DNA of 64,000 bases from Cryptomeria japonica (lineage: Eukaryota; Streptophyta; Pinopsida; Cupressales; Cupressaceae): positions 262,908,624-262,972,623 of the forward strand of contig NC_081406.1 in assembly GCF_030272615.1 (NCBI RefSeq), given 5' to 3'. This document shows, in pieces, positions 22,325 to 32,805 of this stretch. A program made the translations under genes and the position numbers. Below the pieces are notes generated by a model. The model made no database searches and had not been told where the DNA came from. It was given only the letters and a program-made list of their open reading frames with translations. The number at the start of each line of letters is the position of its first letter. The stretch's first letter is position 1.

Positions 22325-22400
22325 TACTGTTGTATCTTTTTTTTTAATCTTAATATAATGGGTGCTGGACCTACCCAGCTATTCACTTATATAAAAAAAA
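22325..22400 (+). repeat. LINE-like 3' tail with oligo-A
   Basis: TTAATATAATGGGTGCTGG followed by ACC-TACCC-AGC and an oligo-A run resembles the 3' end of plant L1-type LINEs (TTAATATA, then a small hairpin, then poly-A). A near-copy (TTATAATGGGTGTTGG...) sits at 22457-22497 without the oligo-A. Confidence 0.45.
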
Positions 22401-22617
22401 TTGTTCAAATGATTTATTTTGGTGAATCTTTCATTATTTTGGGGGAACCGAAATATATTATAATGGGTGTTGGTTTTGTGCAACTATTTACTATTAGGGT
22501 TTATCAGATTGTCACTTTCTAGACCTACCAGTAGGTAATATGATATTTTATAGATTTAAAGATTCAAAAAAGATTACAAAAAGATTGGAGTCATCAAATA
22601 ACCTCCATCCACTCCAT

Positions 22618-22869
22618 CTATCTATACCCACCACCACCAAAGCCAAATTTGAAACAAACCCTAATACCCACCTCCCATCCTCTTCTTGTGAGCTCTTTGC
22701 ATCCCGCCTTTAGCTCATCCTCTTTCCAGCTAACAAAGGGTAGTGGGTCTGCAAGCTCTGTCGACCCTTCATAAATGATGAAACCCACTCCTGGAATAAC
22801 CCACTCCCAAATTGAATCCATCCCTTCTAGGTATTCTACCACAATTAAAGTTTGCAAGGCCCTCTTCAC
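22618..22869 (-). other. Orphan open frame, 83 codons
   Basis: The minus strand reads a frame beginning MKRALQTLIVVEYLEG and containing IWEWVIPGVGFIIYEG and LADPLPFVSWKEDE. Its composition is protein-like (balanced, with Trp, Cys and charged residues) and the frame extends a little upstream of the methionine. No family was recognised, and neither clear splice sites nor a promoter were seen. It could be chance, or an exon or element remnant. Confidence 0.2.
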
Positions 22870-23139
22870 ATTGTCTGCATCCTCTTCAAATTATAATCCC
22901 CATGCTCTGCCATTGATGTGTTGTCTGAGCTTTGTTCTACAATCAATCTGCATGATTCAACATTAATTCCACCTCTATAAGTGCGAATGAGGTACTTTTT
23001 TATTTTAAATTATTCATTATTTGGATTTAATTACTAGATTAATTTATTCACTTGTAATATTAAACTACATTAAATTTTATCTTTAATTTTCTTTCAGTTA
23101 TCCATATAATGAGCTGCAAGTGCTAGTTAACTATAAGTC

Positions 23140-23310
23140 TGTAATTAATTAATGAATCAACTTAATGACCGTTGGATGATCGCAAATCAATGACATAAGC
23201 TCTATTTCAAACCAAAGTTCTGAAAGACAAAGGTTTCTTCAAAAAGTCACTGGAATAAAGATAGGTCTGAGCATTGTCTAATTAACTATTATAAATTATA
23301 TACTTAATTA
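23140..23310 (+). repeat. Dispersed 170-bp repeat, copy 1
   Basis: Shares AACTTAATGAC, GTTGGATGATCGCAAATCAA, CTTCAAAAAGTCAC, AGGTCTGAGCATTG and TTAACTATTATAAATT with the copy at 24085-24270. AT-rich, no frame. Confidence 0.75.
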
Positions 23311-23479
23311 ACGAGGAGGATAGATTGGGACAACCCTTTCCGACGTGTCCTTTGACCTCTAGCATGCATAATCTTATTGCTTCACTCAAAAAGAGCATGA
23401 TGTCAACAGGGCTCATGTGCCATGTGTGCGGCGGGGCTCCAGAGTTAAGGTGAAAGAGCATCTTGATCTAAATGCGCAG

Positions 23480-23776
23480 TTGCTTGGAGATCTAGACTAT
23501 TGATATCAAAGGAAGTACATGATGGGGTAAAATATGAAGGTCGCTAATTTTAATTTTAATTATATTTATATTGTGAGTGTGATTCTCACCATGGTTTTTC
23601 CCACACTGGGTTTTCCAGATAAAAATTATGGTTTTCATGTGTTTGGTGTTTTTTTGTTTCATCTTGCATTGATGTTTAATTTGTTAATGATAGTTGATAA
23701 GTACTTGTGATTAAAGAAGTTTAGGATTTGGTTTAGACTAATTCACCCCCCTCTCAATCTTGTGGTATTTTGAACA
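23480..23776 (+). repeat. LTR 3' portion (Copia-like), probable solo or remnant
   Basis: GATTCTCACCATGGTTTTTC-CC...GGGTTTTCC (23581-23618) and ATTCACCCCCCTCTCAATCT (23740-23759), ending TTTTGAACA at 23776, match the R/U5 layout of the element E LTRs here (CACTGTGGTTTTTCCC...GGGTTTTCC, then TTCACCCC...TCAACA). No primer-binding site follows, so it is not the 5' LTR of an intact element. The left edge is uncertain. Confidence 0.5.
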
Positions 23777-24084
23777 TAAAGGTTAGGTCATAATCCATAG
23801 CATCATATTCACAATCATATGGATTAAAATTATTACATATAGGCATCATAAATACATCCATAATCGTCTATAAAATCATAGTATAAAAATATGTGTATAT
23901 ATATGTAACTATCACATAATAGGTACATACATCTATGTATGCTAAATATTGACCTATTTGTAAAACCTAAAGATCCAACCACCAACCCTAGATCTACAAA
24001 CTAATTCAACAATTAACTAATAGAGAACTAAAAATACATGCAAATAAAATGAAATTAAAAAAGTATAAATTTATTCATTACTTA
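23777..24084. other. Non-coding AT-rich stretch
   Basis: Short alternating TATG/TATA runs near 23890-23910; nothing else could be supported. Confidence 0.3.
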
Positions 24085-24270
24085 GATTTAAATATTAAAT
24101 TAATCAATCAACTTAATGACTGTTGGATGATCGCAAATCAACAAAATTAGCTCTATTTCGGCTCGAAGTTCTGAAGGACAAATTTTTCTTCAAAAAGTCA
24201 CCGAAATAGAGACAGGTCTGAGAATTGTTTAATAATTAATTAACTATTATAAATTGTATACTTAATTAAC
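24085..24270 (+). repeat. Dispersed 170-bp repeat, copy 2
   Basis: Same blocks as 23140-23310. In this copy a short inverted repeat is intact: CTCTATTTCGG (about 24150) and CCGAAATAGAG (about 24200) would pair to a hairpin enclosing the GAAGTTCTGAAGGAC block. Confidence 0.75.
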
Positions 24271-24271
24271 T

Positions 24272-24395
24272 CTAAGTCTATATTTAATTAAGTAATCAAT
24301 GACATAATATCTATTTCGGGCTGAAGTTTTGAAGGACACGGGTTTCTTCAAAAAGTCCCCAGAATAGACTTAGAGACACATGTGAGCACTGTCAT
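24272..24395 (+). repeat. Dispersed 170-bp repeat, copy 3 (partial)
   Basis: Directly after copy 2: TCAATGACATAATATCTATT, TTCGGGCTGAAGTTTTGAAG, TTCTTCAAAAAGTCCCCAGA, GTGAGCACTGTC. It lacks the GATGATCGCAAATC block and the closing TTAACTATTATAAATT block. Confidence 0.65.
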
Positions 24396-24439
24396 GAATG
24401 AAAGGTTTTAATAAATGAATGTTTTAAGAAAGAAAAAGA

Positions 24440-25440
24440 AACAAATTTTAACCACGATTTTTCGCTTTGAGGAAGCTATTGAAATTAAGGGAGATAGGTG
24501 TCATGGAGGGTGGAGATTCATCTCCGCTTCTAAGGCAGAGGATTGGTTAGCATCAACCATCCATAGTTGTTTTCCCCGGAGGATATGCTCTGGTTCAGAC
24601 TTGAGATATCATGTGGAAATGGGAGGATCATCTAGATAATAGGATTGGTGGAAGTCAGGAAAAGATGATCAAGCATGTGTAGGAGTTGGACAAGGGATTT
24701 AGTCAGATAAAGAATATTAGTACCACTGTGGCCTTTGTTGGTTTTGATAGTTGTATCACGAAGTTGATTATGGGCGATTTGGAAGGGACGTCTCTTGGGT
24801 CTAGAACAAAAGTTTATAGTACTTTTTCCTTCCCCAGTGCTATCCATGGAAGAATCCAGAAGGAGTTGGGCTATAAATAGGAGGGAAGATGGATCCGAAA
24901 TTTATCTAGATTGATTGGGAGAGCCACGTTGGAGGCAGACGTCGAGAAGCTTATTGTAGAGGAAATGAGTCATGACAGGGGAAGCATGGTTCATCACTTC
25001 AGGGTGAGTTGTATGTGTAGAGATGAAACTCTACGAATGTAATGTAGACGGTTATTCCATATAGATGAAAGAGTGTTTGTCGCGGTGAAGAGCTTAGTCG
25101 AATGCATGCTTGGTGTAGGCATGCACTAGTGTGATGGAATCATGTATGAGGTTGTAATTAGCTCATTGGTAGATGTTCTAGATTCCAGGGAGGTGTGCAT
25201 CTAGAGGATTGTCAGGTTCATTCGAGCAATTGATGGTCATGCAGTAGCCAATGCCAATCTAGAGGAGGATGACTTGGGGGCTAGTGTGTTTTGCACCTTT
25301 TTCAACCCTAACAACTATGTTTCGTTGAACTCTGAGGATGATCCGGAGGAGGATGAGTCTGTTGGGTCCAAGGAGGAGGATGAAGAGGCTGTTAAGCATA
25401 AGACAAAAAAGATCGTTCATTGAAGAAGTTTGGAAGGTTT
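24440..25440 (+). pseudogene. Eroded coding stretch of unknown family
   Basis: A plus-strand protein-like reading continues for roughly 330 codons with several stops and frame changes: ELDKGFSQIKNISTTVAFVG, DLEGTSLGSRTKVYSTFSF, GRATLEADVEKLIVEEMS, VFCTFFNPNNYVSLNSEDD, then an acidic end (EEDESVGSKEEDEEA). The sense of the phrases and the acidic end argue for a once-real ORF, but I do not recognise it. It is followed by a LINE-like tail at 25690-25780. The arrangement parallels 21600-22400. Confidence 0.35.
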
Positions 25441-25689
25441 ATCAGGTAGGAGTGATAAATAATATCTTGGCTCCATTTCAGAGGATGATCGATAGGGGGG
25501 ATAATTGGCTCTCGAAGGATTCCACTAGAGCTGTAATGGAAATTGGAGACTAGTTGGCCATCATTCTACAATATATCTAAGGAGGATGAGGATATGTGTT
25601 TTTCTATATTTTTGGAGGGGGTGGTCTCTAGCATAGGAGGGTTTGTTAATAATGGAGGTTGGATGTAATGGGTAGTGTGTTAGGAAAAT

Positions 25690-25780
25690 ATGATGTTAAT
25701 CTCTATGTAACTTGGTTTGATTTTAATATAGGGAGCTATCCCCATAAATATAACACTTACAAAAAAAAAACCAGTTAACC
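25690..25780 (+). repeat. LINE-like 3' tail with oligo-A
   Basis: TTTTAATATAGGGAGCTATC-CCC...TATAACACTTAC and a run of ten A. The GGGAGCT...ATCCCC core can form a small hairpin as in plant L1 tails, and it resembles the tail at 22325-22400. Confidence 0.45.
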
Positions 25781-26990
25781 AGGGAGATTAAAAAATTAGA
25801 ATCCAGATTCAAGGGTAGAAGAAAGTCGTTTCAAATTCAAATTTTTGGGTAAGTTCCTGAGAGAAATATAGAATGAACTCAACAATGAAAATAGATGGAG
25901 ATGAATTCATGATAATATTATAAAACTTCAAAAATATGATCACTTACCTTTAGGTCACTAGCAGTCGCCAATGCAGTCAGCAACAATGGTTGTTCCTGGT
26001 CTGAAACTTCGCTAGTGATCCAAATTGAGAGCTCATAATCAACCAAATTGTGTAGATATAAATTTGGTCTTTGATTGTATTTATACCAATCCTTATTTGC
26101 CAATTTCGGCAGGAATTTTATATGGTATATAAATATTTGACGAATCACACTTAACTATAACACGTCTTATGTATTTTTCGAGGTGATTATGGGTCGTCCA
26201 ATTAATTGGCAATTATAATAGAGTTGGCAAAAAATGGGGTGAATTGAGACACGCATCCGCAAAATGCCAGGCGAATTGGGTCCTCCTAGCTAATAAATAT
26301 TTATATGGCTATTGGCGAATTATGACCGTCTATTAGGACAACCTTGGAAAGTGTAGACGAAAATATTGAATTTACCATGTGGAAAACATAGATTCTATTG
26401 GCGAAATATTGATAGAGATACAATTAATTACATTAAACATTGGTCGATTGGGTTGTGCATTTGATGGATATTTATAAATCCTAGGCGACATGGCCACCCC
26501 TGATCGATGCAATATATTTGCCATTTTCTAGGTTGCTGACATGAAATATTCGCCACTAAAGTATGCTCTATTTATCACTTTTTGTATTCCATAACAAAAG
26601 TAGAGAGGTGGAGATATAAGATTGGAAAACTATATGGATTATTTTTAGGCTTTACTAATTTTGGAGGTGCTATATAGGTGTGAATTGTTGACAGTGACAC
26701 TTGAGAAATAAAATGGAGACAAATTTAGAGGATTGAAAAGTGCTTGATCACAAATAAATTATAAACAAAAGATTTAGTACCTCATGAGATTATTCTAGAA
26801 GAAATATGTGCCTTCCCTCTTAAGGTAATTACTATGGTTCATCTCTTAGGATAGATTTTTGAAAACAACTAAATAGGTGGAGACAACTAAATGACCTAAG
26901 GTTGTCACTAAAGAAGTTTTGAATGAAATAAATAAGACTTTGAGAAACAAAACATAAAATGAGTGAATAAATGATATACGATATGCTTTT
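25781..26990. other. Mostly non-coding; holds a possible minus-strand promoter and donor
   Basis: Apart from the promoter/donor pair listed separately, no gene was supported. Repeated phrases of the type GGCGAAATATT and CAATTAATTGGC occur at 26190-26560 and may be a degenerate repeat. Confidence 0.3.
25947..26087 (-). promoter_or_regulatory. Possible minus-strand TATA box, leader and splice donor
   Basis: On the minus strand a consensus TATA box (GGTATAAATAC, 26077-26087) is followed about 130 bases downstream by a near-perfect plant 5' splice site, CTAAAG|GTAAGTGATC, with the exon ending at 25948. A 76-codon frame spans part of this, but no family was recognised. It could be the first exon of a minus-strand gene or an LTR promoter remnant. 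No acceptor could be tied to it. Confidence 0.3.
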
Positions 26991-26999
26991 TTATTAGTA

Positions 27000-27977
27000 T
27001 AAGTTTTATTTTTACTGATTCTCAAAAGAAACTACAAAACTGTAGTTTCATAAAATTGCGGCCCTAGTAATTTTTGACTGCATTAGGGTCCTCATGCACG
27101 TGAGATCAAATCCTCTAGCCTGATCGGAGACCGAAGATTGCTCAACCCTCAGAAACAATTTCTTTCTTGGCCTCTACATCATCTTGTCTGCACTCTGCCC
27201 TGGAGAAAGGGGTAGGACAGGGGCCTAGCACCACTGTCCCCCCTTGGATAGGGGTGTAGCACCCCTATCCCTACCCTATTTTGGGGCAGGACCCTTCCTA
27301 GGCTTGCATTATTGGTTGTACATTGGGCGGAAAACTCCCCCGATGTCGACCTATGACGAAAATCAAATCCACTAGCATGTATTTAAGGGGCATTCATCCT
27401 CTCATTTGCATAAGTTGAAGTTGGATAAGATTGGAGTGTGTCAAGTTGCATAAGCGATCAAGCATTCAAGAGAATTCAAGCATTCTTTTCCAGCATTGAG
27501 CATTCTCAAGTCTCCCTTAAAGGCTAGGTGTTGCATTCAAGTCAAGGATTCAACCATTGAAGAGGAGATTGATACCAACATTCAATTCCACACAAGAATT
27601 TCTATCAACATTGCTATCACAACCTCCCTTGAGGTGATTTACAATTAAGTCTTTCATTTACAGCTACTTGCAAGTAGTTTCTTTCATTACTTGGTTAATT
27701 CCAAAACTGGGGTTTAACCTAAAGGAAAACCCCCAATCCCAACCCATTTTCCTCTCTTTTCTATGTGTAGGTTGGAGGTGCATAGCTGTACTTTTGGATT
27801 TGGGCTCCATTTGCAGAGGTTGAAAAACCATTTTCATTTCACGGATTTTTTAGAGGACCGTGTACGTTCCCACCACGGTCTAGGCAAATTTTCCTCAAAT
27901 TCACAGGGTGACTTCGTCTCAACATATTACTGCCAGATCTAGGTGTACAGCTTCATCCCATATTCCGATCTCAATTT
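27000..27977 (+). repeat. LTR-like sequence interrupted by element D
   Basis: Plus-strand TATA-like ATGTATTTAAGGGG (about 27378-27391) is followed by a leader with repeated GCATTCAAG and CAAGCATT phrases, preceded by C-rich and GGGG-rich stretches (27195-27300). The layout is that of a Gypsy LTR. Element D sits at AATTT (27973-27977), and the interrupted sequence resumes at 40907. The LTR borders were not determined. Confidence 0.4.
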
Positions 27978-29604
27978 TGTGTAGGGGAAAAAGCGAGACT
28001 AGGACAATGTACCCTAATCCTAACTTTTGACACACATTGCGGAATACAAAAGAGCCTAGAGATATCGCACGGTTGGCTACTTCTTTTGGTGAAAGAGAGA
28101 GCCACGGGATATCTATTAGGATTTCTATTCCCTTGTTGAAATTGAAAGCTAAAATGATACAAGTTCAAACCCTAACCTCGAAATGTAAGTATGAACTAGT
28201 AACAAGTTTGCAGAATTGAGATTAAACAATGAACAGCTGTAAATGTAAGGATAAAATAAGAATGCAGATATGTACCTGGAGTCGAAATCAGACTGAAAAT
28301 GTTCGGGACGGGGGCGCGGGTGCCACTGTCCTGAAAACTGCACCGGAAACCACTGTTTTGCACCCTGAAACACTGTCTAGAAACTGTCGGAAAGCTGTCT
28401 GTCCGGAGGACCAGGGCGCCCAGCGCCTCTGTCCTAGGGACCAGGGTGCCCAGCGCCCCTGTCCCAGTCTTCTGAGCTGCAATTGCACACAGAGTTCTGT
28501 CTCAGTCTCCTCTTTCCGGATCTGTGTCCTGCGGCGTCGTCCGAATCCCGAAACCTGCAATAATATCTGAAAAGGGGGAAGGGTGGCTATATAGGGTTTT
28601 GCCTTAGTCAAACCCCCGCTTTGGTGATTTCCACCTCCACGAATAGCCAAGTTGTTTTGTAAAATGTATTGTGTGTGCAGACCTAGTGTGTGTGCAAGGT
28701 CCAAAATGCAAGAAAGCAAACTAGAGCAACCTAGAAAGTAAACCCTAATTGCTTGTAAATGATAATGCAAATGCTCTAAATCAAGATGCAATGTGATCTA
28801 AAGCATGAATAAATGATATATCAAAGCTTATGTAAGGACATGAAAACAATATGAAATCATACCCAACCCTCAAGGGAGGAGTACAAGCCAATCTTCAGTC
28901 GGTAATCTCCTATTGTTCTTCAATGTCTTCCAAGCCCTAATTGGATGAATGAATGAATTTGATAGATGCTTGATAGAATGATGTTGAGTGTTGTTGAAGT
29001 CTTCAAAGATCTGCTCTTTCGCTGCATATGAAGTTCCTGGAAACAAAAATCGGATCCCTTCAAATGAGGAAAGAGAGCTTTTATGTATGAAACCCTAGGT
29101 CGTAAATTCGTATTTTGGCCGACCTAGAGATTGAATATCCCGCCAATTTCTTGGGGTTAAGCTTTATTTTATGATTGGATCGTGCTCCCAAAGTTTCAGG
29201 AAAAATGTCCGGGACCATGTTGCATGGGTGCCATGGTCCCGACAACTTTTCACCAAATTTTCAGGGCCGTCGGATATGATGATTTTAGAGAGAATCCCGA
29301 AGTTACAGGTGATTTTGAGATGTTTAGACCCCGAAACCAAGCCCCCAAGTTCGAAATAGGACTTAATTAGGGTTTTTGATTAAGTGATATATTGGAGGAA
29401 TAAAATGCGAAGGGCGTGCTTTAGTGAAAGGGCCCTACTTTATGATGTAGAGAATGATGAAATAAGACTTTAGACCTAATTAATTTGATTAATTAAGTGC
29501 TTAAGGAGAAATGCAATGCAGAATGCAAAATGCGCTAAGGCGGGTGCTAAACTAGGTGTGAAATTGTACCACCCTAGTGAGTGCGTACAATTTACGACGC
29601 TACA
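27978..29604 (-). repeat. 3' LTR of element D (1627 bp)
   Basis: Plus-strand ends TGTGTAGGGGAAAA and ACGACGCTACA. Nearly identical to 39213-40901, but with two instead of four units of a GC-rich 30-bp minisatellite at 28405-28466. All substitutions noticed between the copies are C/T or G/A transitions. Confidence 0.9.
28405..28466 (+). repeat. GC-rich minisatellite in 3' LTR, 2 units
   Basis: Two units of GGACCAGGGCGCCCAGCGCC-type sequence (30 bp). The same array has four units in the other LTR at 39643-39762, exactly accounting for the 62-bp length difference. Confidence 0.85.
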
Positions 29605-29622
29605 TTTAGCCCCCACTTTAGC
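29605..29622 (-). promoter_or_regulatory. Polypurine tract of element D
   Basis: The minus strand reads AAAGTGGGGGCTAAA immediately before the LTR start TGTAGCG, as expected for plus-strand priming. Confidence 0.75.
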
Positions 29623-30344
29623 GGTCATATGAGTACTACGTGCATATGCAAGCTAAAGTACAGAAAAGTAAACATTATTTGAAAAAGGATATATCCATAA
29701 GTCGTCGGACGAAGCCCCCAGCGGTATCTGCAGTACACAGTTAGGAACCGCACCCTACAAAACAAAAGTTAGATCACAAAATCACCTAATGCTTACTAGG
29801 GAAAGTGATGAAATCTGTGAGTAGCTATATGCCCCCCCCTGTTTCGACTTGCTTATTTAGGGAGGTGAAACAGGGTAGCATGTTTACTTGCGACAAATTG
29901 TGTAATAGAGTGTTGATGAGGGGTGTTCACTAAATAGGCTTCATCAGAGCACTTTTTGGAACATCCCGAGAGTAGGAGAAGGAAAATACGATTCCAACGC
30001 AACAAACGGCTCGAAAATCGCATCTCCCAAACCCAAGTTATGATAAAATGAATGATAGGGGAAAAATTAGGGTTTCGAGAAGTAAGAATAGACAAACGAG
30101 AGTATATACTTCGAAAGTGACACTTGTATTCTTCACTTTGCTGATTTCAGGATACTATTCAGTGCAGCGGAGCCCACCTAGTCATCATGCCTTCACGACG
30201 ATCGGAGCGTCCCACGAGGATCGAGATCCTGCATCAGGCCGTGATCGACGACGAGCCACTAGACGAGGTGAGTTGACTGAACGTTTGACTTTTGATTTCT
30301 CGCATGTTTGACTTTTTCATGATCGAATGCGGACCCTGAACGCC

Positions 30345-30530
30345 GATCGGGGCCCACCTAGGGCGCCCTGGTCCCTAAGGGGCGCCCTGGTCCCCCCAGG
30401 GCACCATGGTCCCTAACAGGGGCGCCATGGTCCTTGCAGGGCGCCATGGTCCCTGACAGGGCGCCATGGTCCCCTCAGGGCGCCATGGTCCCTGACAGGG
30501 TGCCATGGTCCCCAATCAGGGCCTGGCAAG
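30345..30530 (+). repeat. GC-rich minisatellite in passenger intron 1
   Basis: About nine units of a 20-24-bp motif, GGGCGCCATGGTCCCTGACA and variants, containing the palindrome GGCGCC and CCATGG. The same GGCGCC...GGTCCC motif appears once in each LTR (at 29226-29242 and 40525-40539) and, in another arrangement, in the LTR minisatellite. Confidence 0.85.
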
Positions 30531-32504
30531 GGGTTACAAGGCAAGCATTTAATGTTCAACAGTTTGCATTTGCGATTTCGATGATTGAGTACTGATTTTG
30601 GTCATGTTTTCGTTTTGCAGGGTCTCCCGTACATGAGAGAGCACACAGCGGGACACATCCTTCACACTTTGTGAGACCAGATTCCACGGCTGACTCAGTC
30701 AGAGAGAGACACCCTATCGATAGTAGGATTGTGGTACATGATTCTTATGTCGGCCATTCGATTTCATCCTGCGATGCTGATGGCACTGATGGAGAGATGG
30801 GATCCTGACACCTGTACCTTTCACCTTCCGGTAGGAGAGCTGACGGTCACACTCGAGGATGTGTACCGTATACTGCGTCTTCCTATCAGAGGAGCGACAG
30901 TCACATATGCGACTAATCGGGTAGCAGAGGATCATCAGAGGGAGCAGATGTACTGCATAGGGAGAGTCATGCCGAGCGAGACGAGAGGTCGTATCATGGT
31001 CAGCTGGCTCTTACATCCTACAGGAGAGATACCACTTCTGAGATGCCTCATGATAGCCATCATAGCACTAGTCGTCTGCCCTAATGGGCGAGGGACACAC
31101 ATGCATGGGGGCCTCACATGGTGTATCAGAGGGATGGAGAGACATAGGAGAGTTTATGCATGGGGTCGGAGTATGCTTGCACATCTCTATCATGACCTTG
31201 AGGAGTATGTATTCGGATAGGGTTGTAGTTTGATGACATGCACACTTCTGCAGGTGTGGATCTTAGAGCACTTCACATGCACCAGGCCCGTCGGCTATCC
31301 ACTGAGTATAGCGAGCAAGCGACCTAGGGTGTTCGCTTATCCACTGACCAGCGAGTGGAGATTTGGGGATTTGTTGTATTGGAGAGTGACTATTGATAGA
31401 CTGACAGCCGAGGTGATAGTGTGGAGACCTTACCTACGGATGCACAGATGGGATGGTATGGAGAGACAGTTAGCATGTCTACAGAGGAACCGCCTACTGC
31501 GAGGACGATATGCACACATCATAGTCCCTTTCTACTTCGACCGAGTACGGAGGCAGTTCGGACTAGAGCAGTGTGTTCCAGCTGATGTGCCCATCTATAC
31601 TCGACACTCACGGGTCCTTCCCAGACCTAGAGCAGTAGCGAGACCGACGGTGGATGATATCGAGACGACAGACTTGGAGGGATCAAATCAGGATGTAGTC
31701 ACTGACTATTCTGCAGAGCCTGGAGCACAGCGTAGATATGTTTCATGGTTCATGAGATCATATCCAGGTCCTATCTTTCCACCAGATCATCTGACAGGCT
31801 ATCCGGGCCCATGGAGACATGGAGACCGAGACGAGGACGAGGGATCCAGGTCAGAGGAGCCAGATGAGGGAGAGGGTCATGAGGAGACGGAAGATCCTGA
31901 TCCACCTACAGGCGATCAGCCCAGTGACGAGGAGGAGGAGGAAGCAGATAGAGAGGAGGACGAGGAGGATGCAGGTGATGATGCGGATGAGGATGAGGAT
32001 GATGAGGAGGACGACGAGGAGGATGATAGAGATGATGAGGAGGAGTCGGATGCAGCTCCCCACCATTCAGGAGACGATACCATAGCTCTGGATCCACCTT
32101 TTATTCCCCAACAGGAGGAACAGGAGGCGATACGGAGACCTGTCACCAGTACCGTCCAGCCTACACCCATCGTGGATAGAGTATTCGAGTGAGGGGAGCC
32201 TAGTGGTTCCCAGTCACAGATGCTACCATATCATGATCCCTACTGGCGCGAGGGAGATCCAGGTATAGTAGGTTTATATTGATTGATTAATGCTTTGATG
32301 ATATAGAATGGTACTAACAAAGATCTATTCTACTGCCACAGCTAATGTGCAGGACTGGCGTTCCTTGATTCAGCAGGAAATGACAGACATCTCCATGATA
32401 GCACAGATTCCTAGTTCCTCACAGATTACCTACAGGCCTCAGGGGAACGCGGGTCGGCATGAGGATTTGTTTTTCCCATTCTGATTACAGGTAGATATAT
32501 GGAG

Positions 32505-32680
32505 GGAGAGAGAGAGAATCCTATCAGAGGATCTCCGTCAGGCACGACAGAGAGAGGGAGTCCTATCGAAGGATCTCCATCAGGCGCGGCAGAGAGAGAG
32601 AGTCCTATCAGAGGATCTCCATCAGGCGGGGCAGAGAGAGAGAGTCTTATCAGAGGACCTCCAGCAGGTGCGGCGAGATC
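32505..32680 (+). repeat. 45-bp tandem repeats in passenger gene
   Basis: Four units of GAGAGAGTCCTATCAGAGGA-TCTCCATCAGGC-type sequence. In the passenger frame each unit codes for a 15-residue, charged, helix-prone repeat (QRERVLSEDLHQA), probably extending a coiled coil. Confidence 0.85.
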
Positions 32681-32805
32681 TAGTAGCGGCCCAGACCGAG
32701 GCTACCACCTATCGTGCGATCCTCATGGATAGGGATCGTAGGAGTTCCTCTCAGAGTCAATCACGATCTGTATCACGCTACACACCCATGGGTCCACCTC
32801 CATGA

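Larger units (their letters stand above)
30187..32805 (+). pseudogene. Antisense passenger gene: plant mobile domain (PMD) protein
   Basis: Transcribed opposite to element D. A short first exon (30187-30267, starting MPSRRSERPTRIEI) ends in GAG|GTGAGT. The next acceptor is TTTTGCAG at 30620. The main exon contains the PMD signature: LMALMERWDPDTCTFHLPVG (residues of the ERW-P-T-TFHLP-GE block), VTLEDVYRILRLPIRG, and LLQVWILEHFTCTRP. It then has a long Asp/Glu-rich tail (31850-32060). A second intron (32263-32341, 79 bp) has donor CAG|GTATAG, a perfect TACTAAC branch site (32312-32318) and acceptor CCACAG. The final part encodes four 15-residue helical repeats. PMD proteins (MAIN/MAIL1 family in Arabidopsis) act in nuclear silencing and genome stability, and the domain is known to occur in retroelements and MULEs. 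The frame is interrupted in a few places. Confidence 0.7.

Noticed and set aside
28229-28791. Frames in the LTR of D (113 and 167 codons)
   Set aside because: They lie wholly in LTR sequence, cover the minisatellite and are not conserved in the other LTR's length; no domain.
31851-32170. Minus-strand frames rich in Ser/Leu or His/Pro opposite the PMD acidic tail
   Set aside because: They are the reverse reading of a GAN-repeat-rich coding stretch; low complexity mirrors the Asp/Glu codons on the plus strand.
32499-32732. Plus-strand frame of repeated RGSPSG motifs
   Set aside because: The alternative frame of the same 45-bp repeats. The passenger's own frame, continuing from the 32342 exon, gives helical QRERVLSEDLHQA repeats and fits the gene model better.
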